Notes: a model not told the origin generated them from the letters alone. DNA of 64,000 nucleotides from Gammaproteobacteria bacterium (GCA_024234975.1 JACKNH010000005.1:186001-250000); one strand, 5' to 3'. Positions 1 through 10,057 are shown, counted from the stretch's first letter. A program made the numbers and translations.

Positions 1-1
1 C

Positions 2-1051
2 TATCGCGAATTGAAGGCTGCGATCGCCAAACATCACGCCCGTGCAGGTTCAGTGGTCATCATCGACCCGCTGACCGGCGAAGTGCTGGCCATGGTCAAT
101 CAGCCTTCGTTCAACCCGAATAACCGGACGACGACCCGACCGGCGGTATATCGCAACCGGGCGGTGACGGATCTGTTCGAACCCGGCTCACCGATCAAGG
201 CATTCACGATCGCCGCGGCGCTTGAATCCGGACAGTTCAAGCCCGAGGTGAAAATCAACACGTCTCCGGGCTATTTCATGGTGGGGCGCGACAAGGTTCA
301 GGACATCAATAATTACGGCGTACTGGATCTCGGCGGCATCATCGAGAAATCCAGTAATGTCGGTGCGGCCAAGGTTGCATTGGCGATGGAGCCGGAGAAC
401 CTGTATTCGATGCTGAGCCGCGCCGGATTCGGCGCGCCGTTGCTGACCGGTTTCCCCGGTGAAGCGACCGGCAAGCTGGCGCCGCCGGAAAACTGGCGCG
501 AAATCGAACATGCCACGTTGTCGTTCGGCTATGGCTTGTCCGTCACCCCGTTGCATCTGGCGCACGCCTTCGGCGCGATCGCCAACGATGGTGTCATTCG
601 CCCGGTCACCATGTTGCGCCAGGACACTGCGCCTGCGGGTGAACGCATCATGTCGGCGAAAACCGCGCGCACCGTTCGCGAGATGATGGTCAGGGTAGTG
701 GAATCCGGCACGGCCAAGGCAGCGCATGTGCCCGGCTTCCGCGTCGCTGGCAAGACTGGCACCGTTCACAAGTCCACGGAAAGCGGTTACGCCGAAGACC
801 GCTACGTATCGATATTCACCGGCATGCTGCCAGCCACATCGCCGCGACTGGTGGCGGTCATCATGGTAGATGAACCGACGCCCGATGAACATTTCGGTGG
901 TCAGGTTGCAGCGCCCGTATTTGCCGGCATCATGCTGGAAGCGGTGCGCATACTGAATATTCCAGGTGACGCGGAATTTCCGCCCGCGACCGAATACTTC
1001 GCCGAGCTCAAAGCCAGGGCGCCCGCCGCCATTGCTGAGGTGGCGCAATGA
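2..1051 (+). CDS. ftsI: Penicillin-binding protein 3 (FtsI), C-terminal part
   Basis: This is the 3' portion of the septal peptidoglycan transpeptidase, which crosslinks stem peptides in the periplasm together with FtsW. The frame is open from the window edge, so the start, membrane anchor and pedestal domain lie upstream. All three active-site motifs of the transpeptidase domain are visible: SxxK as SPIK with the serine codon at nt 188-190, SxN as SSN at nt 350-358, and KTGT at nt 752-763. The SxxK box reads SPIKA where E. coli has STVKP. The stop overlaps the murE start as ATGA. FtsI identity rests on the motifs and on its position directly before murE in a dcw cluster. Confidence 0.95.
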   Translation, partial: YRELKAAIAKHHARAGSVVIIDPLTGEVLAMVNQPSFNPNNRTTTRPAVYRNRAVTDLFEPGSPIKAFTIAAALESGQFKPEVKINTSPGYFMVGRDKVQDINNYGVLDLGGIIEKSSNVGAAKVALAMEPENLYSMLSRAGFGAPLLTGFPGEATGKLAPPENWREIEHATLSFGYGLSVTPLHLAHAFGAIANDGVIRPVTMLRQDTAPAGERIMSAKTARTVREMMVRVVESGTAKAAHVPGFRVAGKTGTVHKSTESGYAEDRYVSIFTGMLPATSPRLVAVIMVDEPTPDEHFGGQVAAPVFAGIMLEAVRILNIPGDAEFPPATEYFAELKARAPAAIAEVAQ

Positions 1052-2550
1052 TGGCCGAGCGCAACCCGCAGATGATGACGCTGGGCCAGCTCTTGCCGGA
1101 CATCAACCTGCCAACGGCTGTGGCCGGTATCCCGATCGCTGGCCTTGCACTGGATAGCCGGCAGATCAGGGCCGGACAGGTATTCATTGCGGTTCGCGGG
1201 TCCGTATCGCATGGCATTGCTTACGTCGATGATGCCTTACGCAACGGCGCGGTCTGCGTACTGACCGATCAGTTCGCCGGCACACTCGGTGAACTCGCGG
1301 TGCCGCTGGTCGTGGTGACCGACCTTGCCGCGAAGGTATCGGCGATTGCAGGACAGTTTTTCGGCATGCCGTCAGCCACGATGGATGTCATCGCCGTGAC
1401 CGGCACCAACGGCAAGACAACCACCGCCAGCCTGCTGGCGGACCTGCTTGCCCGTGTCACATCGCGACGTGCGGGTTATATCGGGACGCTGGGTTCCGGC
1501 GAGGTCGGGCAATTGGCGCCAGGCTCAATGACGACGCCCGATGCGGTTGAAACCCAGCGGTTGCTGGCCGGGTTCAAAGCCAACGGTCTGTCATATGCAG
1601 TACTCGAAGCATCGTCTCACGCGTTGGATCAGGCGCGGCTGGCGGCGGTCAATACACGTTGCGCGGTGTTCACCAATCTGACGCGAGATCATCTGGATTA
1701 CCACGGCAGCATGGCAAGTTATCGTGCGGCCAAGGAGAAGGTCTTCCAGCTGCCCGGCATAACCAGCGCGGTGTTGAACATCGACGACGCGGCTGGCCTG
1801 GATTTGGCAGGTTCATTACCGGCAACGCTGATTTGCTGGACTTATTCGATCCGTCGCGATGCCGTCGCACCGAGTCCGTTGCGACACGTGCTCGTTGAAA
1901 GTATCGGGTTGGCGGCCACGGGCAGTCAGGTACGTATCCATAGCAGTTTCGGAACGCAGTCGGTTGACTCACCGTTGGTCGGTGAATTCAACGCCTCCAA
2001 CCTCGCGGCCATCATCGCCAGCGCATTGGCGCTGGGGTTGTCTTGGAGCGCAATCATCGCTGCGATTCCAACGCTGCACCAGGTGCCGGGCCGCCTGCAA
2101 CGCGTGGGCGATGCAAAACCGGTGGTGTATGTCGATTATGCGCACACGCCCGATGCCCTGGAAAAAGCCCTGCATGTATTGCGGCCGATTACGCGAGGGA
2201 AACTATGGTGTGTGTTCGGTTGTGGCGGCGATCGCGATCGGGGCAAGCGCCCGTTGATGGGCGCTGTAGCAGAGCAGTGCGCCGATGTCGTGGTACTTAC
2301 CAGTGACAATCCGCGCGGCGAGCAACCAGCAGCCATCGTCGAGGATATCCGCGCAGGTATGCACCGGGATGTGCATGTTGAACTCGACCGCGCCGCAGCC
2401 ATCGGCTATGCCGTAAACCATGCGGCGGCAGATGATGTTGTGCTGATCGCCGGCAAGGGTCATGAAAAGACGCAACAGATCGGGCCGCGTATCGTGCCGT
2501 TCGATGATGTCGTTGTGGTTGCGCAAGCCCAGCAGGAGCGTCGGTCATGA
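1048..2550 (+). CDS. murE: UDP-MurNAc-tripeptide synthetase MurE
   Basis: MurE is a cytoplasmic ligase that adds the third residue to UDP-MurNAc-L-Ala-D-Glu using ATP. It is 500 aa, the usual length. The Mur-ligase ATP loop TGTNGKTT is at residues 118-125. DNPR at residues 420-423 is the family signature for meso-diaminopimelate, so a DAP-type wall is inferred. The start ATG overlaps the ftsI stop (ATGA) and the end overlaps murF in the same way, which suggests translational coupling. A second in-frame ATG follows at once, so the exact first residue is uncertain by one codon. Confidence 0.97.
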   Translation: MMAERNPQMMTLGQLLPDINLPTAVAGIPIAGLALDSRQIRAGQVFIAVRGSVSHGIAYVDDALRNGAVCVLTDQFAGTLGELAVPLVVVTDLAAKVSAIAGQFFGMPSATMDVIAVTGTNGKTTTASLLADLLARVTSRRAGYIGTLGSGEVGQLAPGSMTTPDAVETQRLLAGFKANGLSYAVLEASSHALDQARLAAVNTRCAVFTNLTRDHLDYHGSMASYRAAKEKVFQLPGITSAVLNIDDAAGLDLAGSLPATLICWTYSIRRDAVAPSPLRHVLVESIGLAATGSQVRIHSSFGTQSVDSPLVGEFNASNLAAIIASALALGLSWSAIIAAIPTLHQVPGRLQRVGDAKPVVYVDYAHTPDALEKALHVLRPITRGKLWCVFGCGGDRDRGKRPLMGAVAEQCADVVVLTSDNPRGEQPAAIVEDIRAGMHRDVHVELDRAAAIGYAVNHAAADDVVLIAGKGHEKTQQIGPRIVPFDDVVVVAQAQQERRS

Positions 2551-3914
2551 TCGCGATGTCGCTGACAAAGGCCTCCCGCGCGATGCAGGGCGCTTTGCAC
2601 GGGGCCGATGCGGCGTTTGCCGGCGTCAGCACTGATACCCGTACGCTGGTGAAGGGCAATCTCTTCTTTGCTCTGACCGGTGACCGGTTCGATGGTCACG
2701 ACATGCTTGAACAGGCCGCCGAACGTGGCGCAACCGGCGCCGTCGTCGAGCGTCGAATGGCCGCGACATTGCCGCAGATCGTCACCCGAAACAGCCGGCG
2801 CAGCCTGGGCGATCTCGCCCACGCCTGGCGACGCGAGATGCCTGCCAGAGTACTTGGAATCACCGGCAGTAACGGCAAGACCACGGTCAAGGAGATGTGC
2901 GCGACAATCCTGCGGCAGGACCATCAGGTCCTGGCGACGCGTGGCAACCTCAACAACGACATCGGTGTCCCGCTCACGTTGTTCGGACTGGATCGCACAC
3001 ACGATTTTGCGGTGATCGAGATGGGCGCCAATCATCCGGGCGAAATTGCAATGCTCGCCGCAATCGCCGAGCCCCAGGTATCGGTGATCACGGTGTGCGC
3101 TCCCGCCCATCTGGAAGGTTTTGGTTCAATCGAAGGCGTTGCTGCCGCGAAAGGTGAAATCTACGACGCGCTGGCGCCGACGGGCATTGCCATCATCAAT
3201 GGCGACGATGCGTTTGCCCCGGCCTGGCGTGAGCGCGTCGGTCAGCGCAAAGCGGTGACTTTCGGTCTGGGTGACGGTAACGACTTTCGCGCCGAAGGTA
3301 TCGTCGTCGACTGTGTTGAATTGACCACCCGTTTCCGCCTGCTGACGCCGGCGGGGGATGCCGACGTGACGTTGGCGCTGGCGGGCCAGCATAACGTGAT
3401 GAACGCGTTGGCCGCGGCTGCCTGCACCAGCGCGCTGGGTATTGCGCTGGACAAGATAGTCGCCGGCTTGTCGCAAGTGGCCGCGGTGCACGGCCGCCTG
3501 CAACGCCGGTTGGGGATTCACGGCTCGTTGATCATCGACGATACCTACAACGCGAATCCCGGCTCTGTCAAAGCGGCATTGGCCGTCCTCGCGCAATGCA
3601 ACGGTCGCCGCATTTTTGTACTGGGTGACATGGGCGAGCTCGGTCCCGATACGCGGGCGTTGCATGCCGAACTTGGCGCGGACGCACGTCGTGCCGCGGT
3701 TGACCTGCTGGTGACAGTGGGTGACCTGGCCGAAGCCGCCAACAAGACTTTCGCCCCCGGCGAAAGTCGACATTTCAACAATGTCGAAGCCGCCACGCAT
3801 TTTCTCAACGAGATCATCGATACCAATTGCGCGGTGCTGGTAAAAGCGTCCCGGGCCATGGGACTGGAGCGCATCGTCAATGCCATCAGCGTCGGCGAGG
3901 TACCGCAATGCTGA
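2547..3914 (+). CDS. murF: UDP-MurNAc-tripeptide:D-Ala-D-Ala ligase MurF
   Basis: MurF completes the UDP-MurNAc-pentapeptide by adding the D-Ala-D-Ala made by DdlB. It is 455 aa with the three-domain Mur ligase layout: an N-terminal substrate domain, a central ATPase domain with the loop GSNGKTT (lysine about residue 111), and a C-terminal domain beginning near the conserved DDTYNANP segment. The gene starts inside the murE stop (ATGA) and ends 7 nt inside mraY. Nothing in it is unusual. Confidence 0.97.
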   Translation: MIAMSLTKASRAMQGALHGADAAFAGVSTDTRTLVKGNLFFALTGDRFDGHDMLEQAAERGATGAVVERRMAATLPQIVTRNSRRSLGDLAHAWRREMPARVLGITGSNGKTTVKEMCATILRQDHQVLATRGNLNNDIGVPLTLFGLDRTHDFAVIEMGANHPGEIAMLAAIAEPQVSVITVCAPAHLEGFGSIEGVAAAKGEIYDALAPTGIAIINGDDAFAPAWRERVGQRKAVTFGLGDGNDFRAEGIVVDCVELTTRFRLLTPAGDADVTLALAGQHNVMNALAAAACTSALGIALDKIVAGLSQVAAVHGRLQRRLGIHGSLIIDDTYNANPGSVKAALAVLAQCNGRRIFVLGDMGELGPDTRALHAELGADARRAAVDLLVTVGDLAEAANKTFAPGESRHFNNVEAATHFLNEIIDTNCAVLVKASRAMGLERIVNAISVGEVPQC

Positions 3915-4990
3915 TCTGGCTCTTCGATTATCTCGCCGACTACTACGGCCCGTTCCAGGTGTTCCGCTACCTGACGTTGCGCACCATCCTTGGCGTCCTG
4001 ACCGCATTGATGATTTCATTGCTGGTCGGCCCGATGTTGATCCGCAAGCTCGGGTCACTGCAAATCGGCCAGACCGTTCGCGATGATGGTCCGCAGTCGC
4101 ATCTCACCAAGGCCGGCACGCCGACCATGGGTGGTCTGCTGATACTGGTGTCGGTTGCCGCCAGCACGCTGCTTTGGGGCGACCTGACCAGCAGACACAT
4201 CTGGATCACCCTCGGTGTCACGGCCGCATTCGGCGCCATCGGCTGGGCCGATGATTATCTGAAGATATCGCGGCGGAATTCACGCGGGCTGGTCGCACGC
4301 AAGAAATACTTCTGGCAATCCGTTGCCGGGCTGACGGTAGCGGTGCTGCTTTACCTGACCGCCGATCAACCCATGGAGACGGCATTGATCGTGCCGTTTT
4401 TCAAAGCGGTGGCGCTGCCACTGGGTATCGGTTTCATACCATTGACCTACCTGGTCATTGTCGGATTCAGCAATGCCGTCAACCTGACCGATGGTCTGGA
4501 CGGCCTGGCGATCATGCCAACGGTTCTGGTGGCAGGCGCGCTGATCGCTTTCGCCTATGCCACCGGCAACGTGAACATTTCAAATTACCTCGGGATTCCA
4601 TACCTGCCAGGCACCGGCGAAGTGTGCGTGTTTCTCGGCGGCATAGTCGGCGCCGGATTGGGTTTTCTCTGGTTCAACACCTACCCCGCACAGGTATTCA
4701 TGGGCGACATCGGTGCGTTGGCGCTGGGCGCCGCGCTGGGTGTGGTCGGCGTCATCGTCCGTCAGGAAATCGTGCTGATGATCATGGGCGGCGTGTTTGT
4801 CGCTGAAACGGCGTCGGTCATCCTGCAGGTAGCCTCGTTCAAGCTCACCGGCAAGCGGATTTTTCACATGGCGCCGCTGCACCACCATTTCGAGCTCAAA
4901 GGCTGGCCCGAACCACGGGTCATCGTCCGCTTCTGGATCGTGACGGTGATTCTGGTGCTGGTAGGTCTGGCGACGTTGAAGATCCGGTGA
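3908..4990 (+). CDS. mraY: Phospho-MurNAc-pentapeptide transferase MraY
   Basis: MraY transfers phospho-MurNAc-pentapeptide to undecaprenyl phosphate, making lipid I at the inner membrane. Starting at ATG 3908 gives 360 aa, the same as E. coli MraY; the frame extends upstream but lacks family similarity there. It is polytopic, with the conserved DDGPQSH segment (about 63-69), WADDYLK (about 114-120), the active-site stretch NAVNLTDGLDGLA (about 189-201) and HHHFEL near residue 324. The start lies 7 nt inside murF, and the stop overlaps the murD start as TGATG. Confidence 0.96.
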   Translation: MLIWLFDYLADYYGPFQVFRYLTLRTILGVLTALMISLLVGPMLIRKLGSLQIGQTVRDDGPQSHLTKAGTPTMGGLLILVSVAASTLLWGDLTSRHIWITLGVTAAFGAIGWADDYLKISRRNSRGLVARKKYFWQSVAGLTVAVLLYLTADQPMETALIVPFFKAVALPLGIGFIPLTYLVIVGFSNAVNLTDGLDGLAIMPTVLVAGALIAFAYATGNVNISNYLGIPYLPGTGEVCVFLGGIVGAGLGFLWFNTYPAQVFMGDIGALALGAALGVVGVIVRQEIVLMIMGGVFVAETASVILQVASFKLTGKRIFHMAPLHHHFELKGWPEPRVIVRFWIVTVILVLVGLATLKIR

Positions 4991-6381
4991 TGGCAGGCTC
5001 TATGACCACAAAACCTTCCGACAACAACGCCAGCGTACGCAGCCTGCGTACGCCGATTGCCATTGTCGGTCTTGGCGTCAGCGGCCTGTCGGTCGCACGG
5101 TTCTGCCAACGCGAAGGGCTCAGGTATTTCGTGATGGATACGCGGGTTCAACCACCTTTGTTGCAGACACTACGAAGTGAAGCCGCCGATGTCGAGGTGC
5201 ACTGTGGTGAACTGGATGCAGCGTGCTTGCGCGGCGCTGGCACTATTGTAGTCAGTCCGGGGCTGCCACTGAATCTGCCCGCGCTGGCGGATGCAGCGGC
5301 GACCGGCACGCCGGTTGTAGGTGATATCGAGCTGTTCCTGGCGTACGCCAAGGCGCCGGTCATTGCTATCACTGGCTCCAACGGCAAGAGCACGGTCACT
5401 ACCTTGGTCGCCACCTTGTTACGCACGGCAGGATGTTCTGTCCGTGAAGGCGGCAATCTCGCGCCGGCTGCGTTGGACCTGTTGGACGCGGAGGTTCCTG
5501 ACTACTACGTACTGGAACTTTCAAGCTTTCAGCTTGAACGTACGCCATCCATGCATTCCGCCGCTGCCGCGCTGCTGAACATTTCGCCGGACCACCTTGA
5601 TCGCCATGCGGATATGAAGGAATACCTGCAGGCGAAACTCAACGTGTTCCGGCGCACCGATTGTGCGGTGATCAATCGCGACGATCCGGCACTCGCCAAC
5701 GTTGTACCGGTGGCAGGCCGCAGTGTGGGCTTCACGTTAGGCGAACCGGTTTGCGCCAATGATTTTGGCGTCATCGTCCAGGACAACGTCCGCTGGATAG
5801 CCAAGGGCAGGCAACTCATCGCCCGCGTGAGCGACATCACGATCGCCGGCGAACACAACATCGCCAATGCATTGGCTGCTTGTGCGCTGGTCGATGGCGT
5901 TGGCGAATCGTTGAGCGGGATCGCCAACGGACTACGGGAATTTGCCGGATTGCCGCATCGCTGCCAGTTCGTTGGGTGCATCAATGGCGTCGACTACTAC
6001 AACGATTCCAAGGCCACCAACATCGGCGCGGCGCTGGCGGCGATCCAGGGCATTTTCGCCGCGCGCAGCGGCGTATTGATCGCGGGCGGCCAGGGGAAGG
6101 GTGCGGATTTCACCGACTTCGGCGCGATTGTCGCCGCGCATGCCCGCGCAGTGGTGCTGCTCGGGCAGGACGCGCTGAAGATTGCGGCGGCATTGCCGGC
6201 GGATTTCCCGCGCCGCTTCGTCGAGGATATGAATCAGGCGGTTGCCGCTGCCATTGAACTGGCGCGTCCCGGCGACGCAGTGCTGCTTGCCCCCGCGTGT
6301 GCCAGCCTGGACATGTACTCCAACTATGCCGAGCGCGGTGATCGTTTCGTGCAGGCCGTGCAGCGATCGGGAGGGCAATGA
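4990..6381 (+). CDS. murD: UDP-MurNAc-L-alanine:D-glutamate ligase MurD
   Basis: MurD adds D-glutamate to UDP-MurNAc-L-Ala in the cytoplasm. The protein is 463 aa, with an N-terminal Rossmann-like UDP-binding segment (IVGLGVSG near residue 26), the ATP loop TGSNGKST near 128-135 and a C-terminal ligase domain. ATG 4990 forms a TGATG overlap with the mraY stop and is preferred. An in-frame GTG at 4987 and an ATG at 5002 are alternatives. The 3' end overlaps ftsW as ATGA. Confidence 0.96.
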   Translation: MAGSMTTKPSDNNASVRSLRTPIAIVGLGVSGLSVARFCQREGLRYFVMDTRVQPPLLQTLRSEAADVEVHCGELDAACLRGAGTIVVSPGLPLNLPALADAAATGTPVVGDIELFLAYAKAPVIAITGSNGKSTVTTLVATLLRTAGCSVREGGNLAPAALDLLDAEVPDYYVLELSSFQLERTPSMHSAAAALLNISPDHLDRHADMKEYLQAKLNVFRRTDCAVINRDDPALANVVPVAGRSVGFTLGEPVCANDFGVIVQDNVRWIAKGRQLIARVSDITIAGEHNIANALAACALVDGVGESLSGIANGLREFAGLPHRCQFVGCINGVDYYNDSKATNIGAALAAIQGIFAARSGVLIAGGQGKGADFTDFGAIVAAHARAVVLLGQDALKIAAALPADFPRRFVEDMNQAVAAAIELARPGDAVLLAPACASLDMYSNYAERGDRFVQAVQRSGGQ

Positions 6382-7568
6382 TGCAGGCGGTACGCAATGC
6401 CATCCCCGCGGGTCCCGATGCGGAGCCGGGCGAGACGCTGGCCTATGACCGCTGGCTGATTGGCGCGGTGATGCTGATGTGCGCGTTCGGTCTGATCATG
6501 GTGGCATCGGCGTCGATCGAGATTTCCACGCGCTACATGGGCGATCCCATGCACTACTTCTGGCGCCAGTTTGCGGCCGCCGGCATCGGTATCGGTGGTG
6601 CATTGGTGATGATTCGCATCCCACTGCGTATGTTGGAGAAGCTCAGTGCATTCGCATTGATTGCCAGCATTTTGTTACTGGCATTGGTGCTTGTTCCCGG
6701 ACTGGGCCGCATGGTCAACGGCAGTATGCGCTGGATCGATTTCGGCGCATTCGGTCTGCAGGCATCCGAGCCCGTCAAGCTGCTGATGTTGATCTATGTC
6801 GCCGGCTATCTGGTTCGTCACCAGAGCCAGGTGCGTAGTGAGTTCATCGGTTTCATCAAGCCGATTGGCTTGATGACCATCATCAGCGGCCTGTTGCTGC
6901 TGGAACCGGATTACGGTTCCACCGTGGTCATTTTCGGCACGACGCTTGGCATGTTGTTTCTCGGCGGCGTGCCGCTGCTGCGGTTTACTGCTTGGGGTCT
7001 GGTGGCTGTGAGTGCACTGATGTCGCTGGCGGTGCTGGCGCCCTATCGCATGCAGCGATTGATGACGTTCATGGATCCGTGGGCGGATCCCTTCAACAGC
7101 GGTTTCCAACTGACCCAGGCATTAATCGCCTTCGGCCGTGGGGAAATGTTCGGAGTAGGCCTGGGCAGCAGCGTGCAGAAGCTGTTCTATCTGCCCGAGG
7201 TTCATACCGATTTCATCTACGCCGTGGTTGGAGAGGAACTCGGTCTGGCGGGTTCGGTTGCGGTCATCCTCGGCTTCACCTTCATTGTCTGGCGGATTCT
7301 GCGCATTGGCGCCCAGGCGGAATCGCGCAACGAATTCTTCGCCGCCTATGCTGCCTACGGCGTTGCGTTCCTGATTGGCATTCAGGCGTTCATCAATATC
7401 GGCGTCAACATGGGCGTGCTGCCGACCAAAGGCCTGACACTGCCGCTGCTCAGTTACGGCAACAACAGCATGATCATCACCTGGCTGGCGCTGGGGCTGG
7501 TGTTACGTGTGTCATACGAAACCGGCGGCATCGCAAAGATCCGGCGCGGCGGAGGTGCCCGTGAGTGA
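6378..7568 (+). CDS. ftsW: Septal peptidoglycan polymerase FtsW
   Basis: FtsW is the SEDS-family glycosyltransferase that polymerises lipid II at the septum in partnership with FtsI. It is 396 aa, with about ten hydrophobic segments after a short cytoplasmic N-terminus. The catalytic-loop sequence HTDFIYAVVGEELGL is present, with the aspartate that matches E. coli D297. The C-terminal signature reads LPLLSYGNNSM, whereas E. coli FtsW has SYGGSS at this point. The start overlaps murD (ATGA), and the last 8 nt overlap murG. Confidence 0.95.
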   Translation: MMQAVRNAIPAGPDAEPGETLAYDRWLIGAVMLMCAFGLIMVASASIEISTRYMGDPMHYFWRQFAAAGIGIGGALVMIRIPLRMLEKLSAFALIASILLLALVLVPGLGRMVNGSMRWIDFGAFGLQASEPVKLLMLIYVAGYLVRHQSQVRSEFIGFIKPIGLMTIISGLLLLEPDYGSTVVIFGTTLGMLFLGGVPLLRFTAWGLVAVSALMSLAVLAPYRMQRLMTFMDPWADPFNSGFQLTQALIAFGRGEMFGVGLGSSVQKLFYLPEVHTDFIYAVVGEELGLAGSVAVILGFTFIVWRILRIGAQAESRNEFFAAYAAYGVAFLIGIQAFINIGVNMGVLPTKGLTLPLLSYGNNSMIITWLALGLVLRVSYETGGIAKIRRGGGARE

Positions 7569-8637
7569 TACCGTGTTGATCATGGCCGGTGGCACCGGTG
7601 GCCATATCTACCCGGCGCTGGCCGTCGCGGAAGTGCTGCGCGCCCGCGGTTGCAAGTTGTATTGGCTGGGCTCACGCCGTGGTATGGAAAATCGCCTGGT
7701 GCCGGCGGCCGGCCTTCCGCTGTTGACCATCTCGGTGACGGGCCTGCGCGGCGCAGGCGTTTTGCGTCTGCTTGCGGCACCGTTCCTGTTGTGTCTGGCC
7801 GTGTTCCAGGCACTGTCCATCATGCTGAGGATCAGGCCGCAAGTCGTGCTCGGCCTTGGCGGATTCGCCAGTGGTCCGGGCGGCGTTGCCGCCTGGCTGA
7901 CGCACCGTCCGCTGGTGATTCATGAACAGAATGCGATACCCGGTGTGACCAACCGCTTGTTGTCGCGGATCGCCACACGGGTGTTGGAAGCCTTTCCCCA
8001 CAGCTTCATTTCTGCGACCAACGCCGTGTTCGTCGGTAACCCCGTACGTGAGGCGATTGCCGCATTGCCGGCGCCGGCAACGCGCGGAACCGGGCTCGCA
8101 TCGCCGCTGCGCGTGCTGGTCTTCGGTGGCAGCCTGGGTGCGCGCAAATTGAACCAGACGGTTCCGGCCGCATTGGCGAAATGCAACGGCCCGTTTGTTG
8201 TTCATCATCAGACCGGCCGCTCGGATGATCGCGATGCCATCGCCGCCATGTACCAGGCTGCGGGAATTCCGGCGAACGTTGAACCTTATATCGAAGATAT
8301 GGCCGCCGCCTATGCAGGCGCGGACCTGGTGATCAGCCGGGCGGGGGCCATGACCATTGCCGAGCTGGCAGCTGCTGGTCTGCCCGCCATCCTCATTCCA
8401 TTTCCGCACGCGGTGGATGATCACCAGACGGCCAATGCCCGTTTTCTCGTGGATCAAGGTGCGGCACTACTGGTGGCTGAGTCGGCGCTCGATGTCGACG
8501 CGTTGGCAGAAATGATTTCGCAACTGGCCAGCGATCGGACGCGACTTGCCGCAATGGCCGCCAAGGCTCACGCGCTTGCCCGCACGGATGCGACAACGTC
8601 CGTGGCTGACGTCTGCATGGAGTACTGTCATGGCTGA
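7561..8637 (+). CDS. murG: Lipid II synthase MurG (GlcNAc transferase)
   Basis: MurG adds GlcNAc from UDP-GlcNAc to lipid I on the cytoplasmic membrane face, producing lipid II. The GTG start at 7561 is chosen because GGAGG at 7551-7555 sits 5 nt upstream; GTG 7555 is an in-frame alternative. The product is 358 aa. The N-terminal glycine-rich loop GGTGGH is at residues 10-15. The C-terminal UDP-GlcNAc-binding half carries GGSLGARKLN and the SRAGAMTIAELAAAG segment typical of MurG. It overlaps ftsW and murC by 8 nt each. Confidence 0.96.
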   Translation: MSDTVLIMAGGTGGHIYPALAVAEVLRARGCKLYWLGSRRGMENRLVPAAGLPLLTISVTGLRGAGVLRLLAAPFLLCLAVFQALSIMLRIRPQVVLGLGGFASGPGGVAAWLTHRPLVIHEQNAIPGVTNRLLSRIATRVLEAFPHSFISATNAVFVGNPVREAIAALPAPATRGTGLASPLRVLVFGGSLGARKLNQTVPAALAKCNGPFVVHHQTGRSDDRDAIAAMYQAAGIPANVEPYIEDMAAAYAGADLVISRAGAMTIAELAAAGLPAILIPFPHAVDDHQTANARFLVDQGAALLVAESALDVDALAEMISQLASDRTRLAAMAAKAHALARTDATTSVADVCMEYCHG

Positions 8638-10057
8638 TACGCACGTGACACCGATGCGACATGTCCGCAACGTACATTTTGTCGGCATCGGCGGCGCCGG
8701 TATGGGCGGCATTGCCGAAGTGATGCATAACCTTGGCTACCATGTGACCGGATCGGATAACAGCGAGAACACCATGGTGGCCCGCCTGCGTGGACTCGGT
8801 GTGACTGTCGCCAGCGGACACCGTGCCGAGCACGCGCAGCAGTGTGATGTGCTGGTGGTCTCCAGTGCCATCGGGCAGGACAATCCGGAACTCGAAGAAG
8901 CCCGCAAACGGCGCATTCCCATCGTGCCGCGCGCAGAGATGCTCGCCGAGCTGATGCGGTTCCGCTACGGCATTGCGATTGCCGGAACCCACGGCAAGAC
9001 GACGACGACCTCGCTGGTCGCCAGCGTGCTCGCCGAAGGCGGACTCGACCCGACGTATGTCATCGGTGGCAAGCTGATCAGCTCGGCAACGCATGCACGT
9101 CTGGGCACGGGCCGCTTTCTGGTGGCGGAAGCGGACGAAAGTGATGCGTCGTTCCTGCATTTGCAACCCATGCTGGCGGTGTTGACCAATATTGATGCCG
9201 ACCACATGGCGACCTATGAAGGTCGCTTCGACCTGTTGCGCAAAGCGTTCATCGACTTCCTGCGCCGGCTGCCGTTCTACGGCATGGCGTGCATCTGTGT
9301 AGATGACGAACAAGCGGCCTCCGTCATCAATGAAGTCCGCTGTCAGGTCGTGACGTATGGCACGGTGGCTGAGGCCGACGTTCGTGCAGAAGACATCCGT
9401 TCGCTACAAGGATCGACGTTTTTCAAAGTCACGCGCGGCGGGCAGCCCTGGCTGGACGTAAAGCTCAACCTGCCAGGCTTGCATAACGTACTCAACGCGC
9501 TCGCGGCCATCGTCATCGGCCACGAATTGGGCGCAAGTGATCAGGCGATTTGCGCCGCGTTGGCCGGGTTCGAAGGCATAGGGCGGCGGATGCAGCGGAT
9601 GGACGACGTTGTATTAGGCAACGCCCGCGTCCTGGTCATCGACGACTACGGCCACCACCCGCGGGAAATCGCCGCCGTGTTCTCCGCGATTCGTGATGGC
9701 TGGCCGGAGCGTCGCCTGGTCGTGGCGTTCCAACCGCACCGGTTCACCCGCACGCGCGATTTGTTCGACGATTTCGCCAGCGTGTTGTCCGAGGCGGATG
9801 AACTGGTGCTCACCGAAGTCTATGCGGCGGGTGAGCATCCCATTGCCGGCGCTGACGGCCGCGCATTGGCGCGCGCGGTGCGGGTACGCGGCCAGGTCGA
9901 GCCGATTTTCGTTGAAACGCCCGATCTAGTCCTGGAAGTTCTCACCCCGGTACTGACCGACGGTGACATTCTGCTGTTACTCGGTGCCGGCAGCATCGGC
10001 ACCATCGCCGCATCGCTGGCGGCGAACGCGACGGTTGGCAAGGGAGGGACGGCATGA
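8630..10057 (+). CDS. murC: UDP-MurNAc:L-alanine ligase MurC
   Basis: MurC catalyses the first amino-acid addition to UDP-MurNAc, with L-Ala and ATP. From ATG 8630 it is 475 aa. The N-terminal Rossmann motif HFVGIGGAGMGG and the ATP loop GTHGKTTTT (about residues 119-127) are clear. ATG 8654 (MRHVRN) is a possible later start, but ATG 8630 gives the overlap with murG seen throughout this cluster. The 3' end overlaps murB as ATGA. Confidence 0.96.
   Translation: MADTHVTPMRHVRNVHFVGIGGAGMGGIAEVMHNLGYHVTGSDNSENTMVARLRGLGVTVASGHRAEHAQQCDVLVVSSAIGQDNPELEEARKRRIPIVPRAEMLAELMRFRYGIAIAGTHGKTTTTSLVASVLAEGGLDPTYVIGGKLISSATHARLGTGRFLVAEADESDASFLHLQPMLAVLTNIDADHMATYEGRFDLLRKAFIDFLRRLPFYGMACICVDDEQAASVINEVRCQVVTYGTVAEADVRAEDIRSLQGSTFFKVTRGGQPWLDVKLNLPGLHNVLNALAAIVIGHELGASDQAICAALAGFEGIGRRMQRMDDVVLGNARVLVIDDYGHHPREIAAVFSAIRDGWPERRLVVAFQPHRFTRTRDLFDDFASVLSEADELVLTEVYAAGEHPIAGADGRALARAVRVRGQVEPIFVETPDLVLEVLTPVLTDGDILLLLGAGSIGTIAASLAANATVGKGGTA

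Noticed and set aside
3126..4058. A 310-codon open frame antisense to murF and mraY
   Set aside because: Shadow of the murF frame with no recognisable domain.
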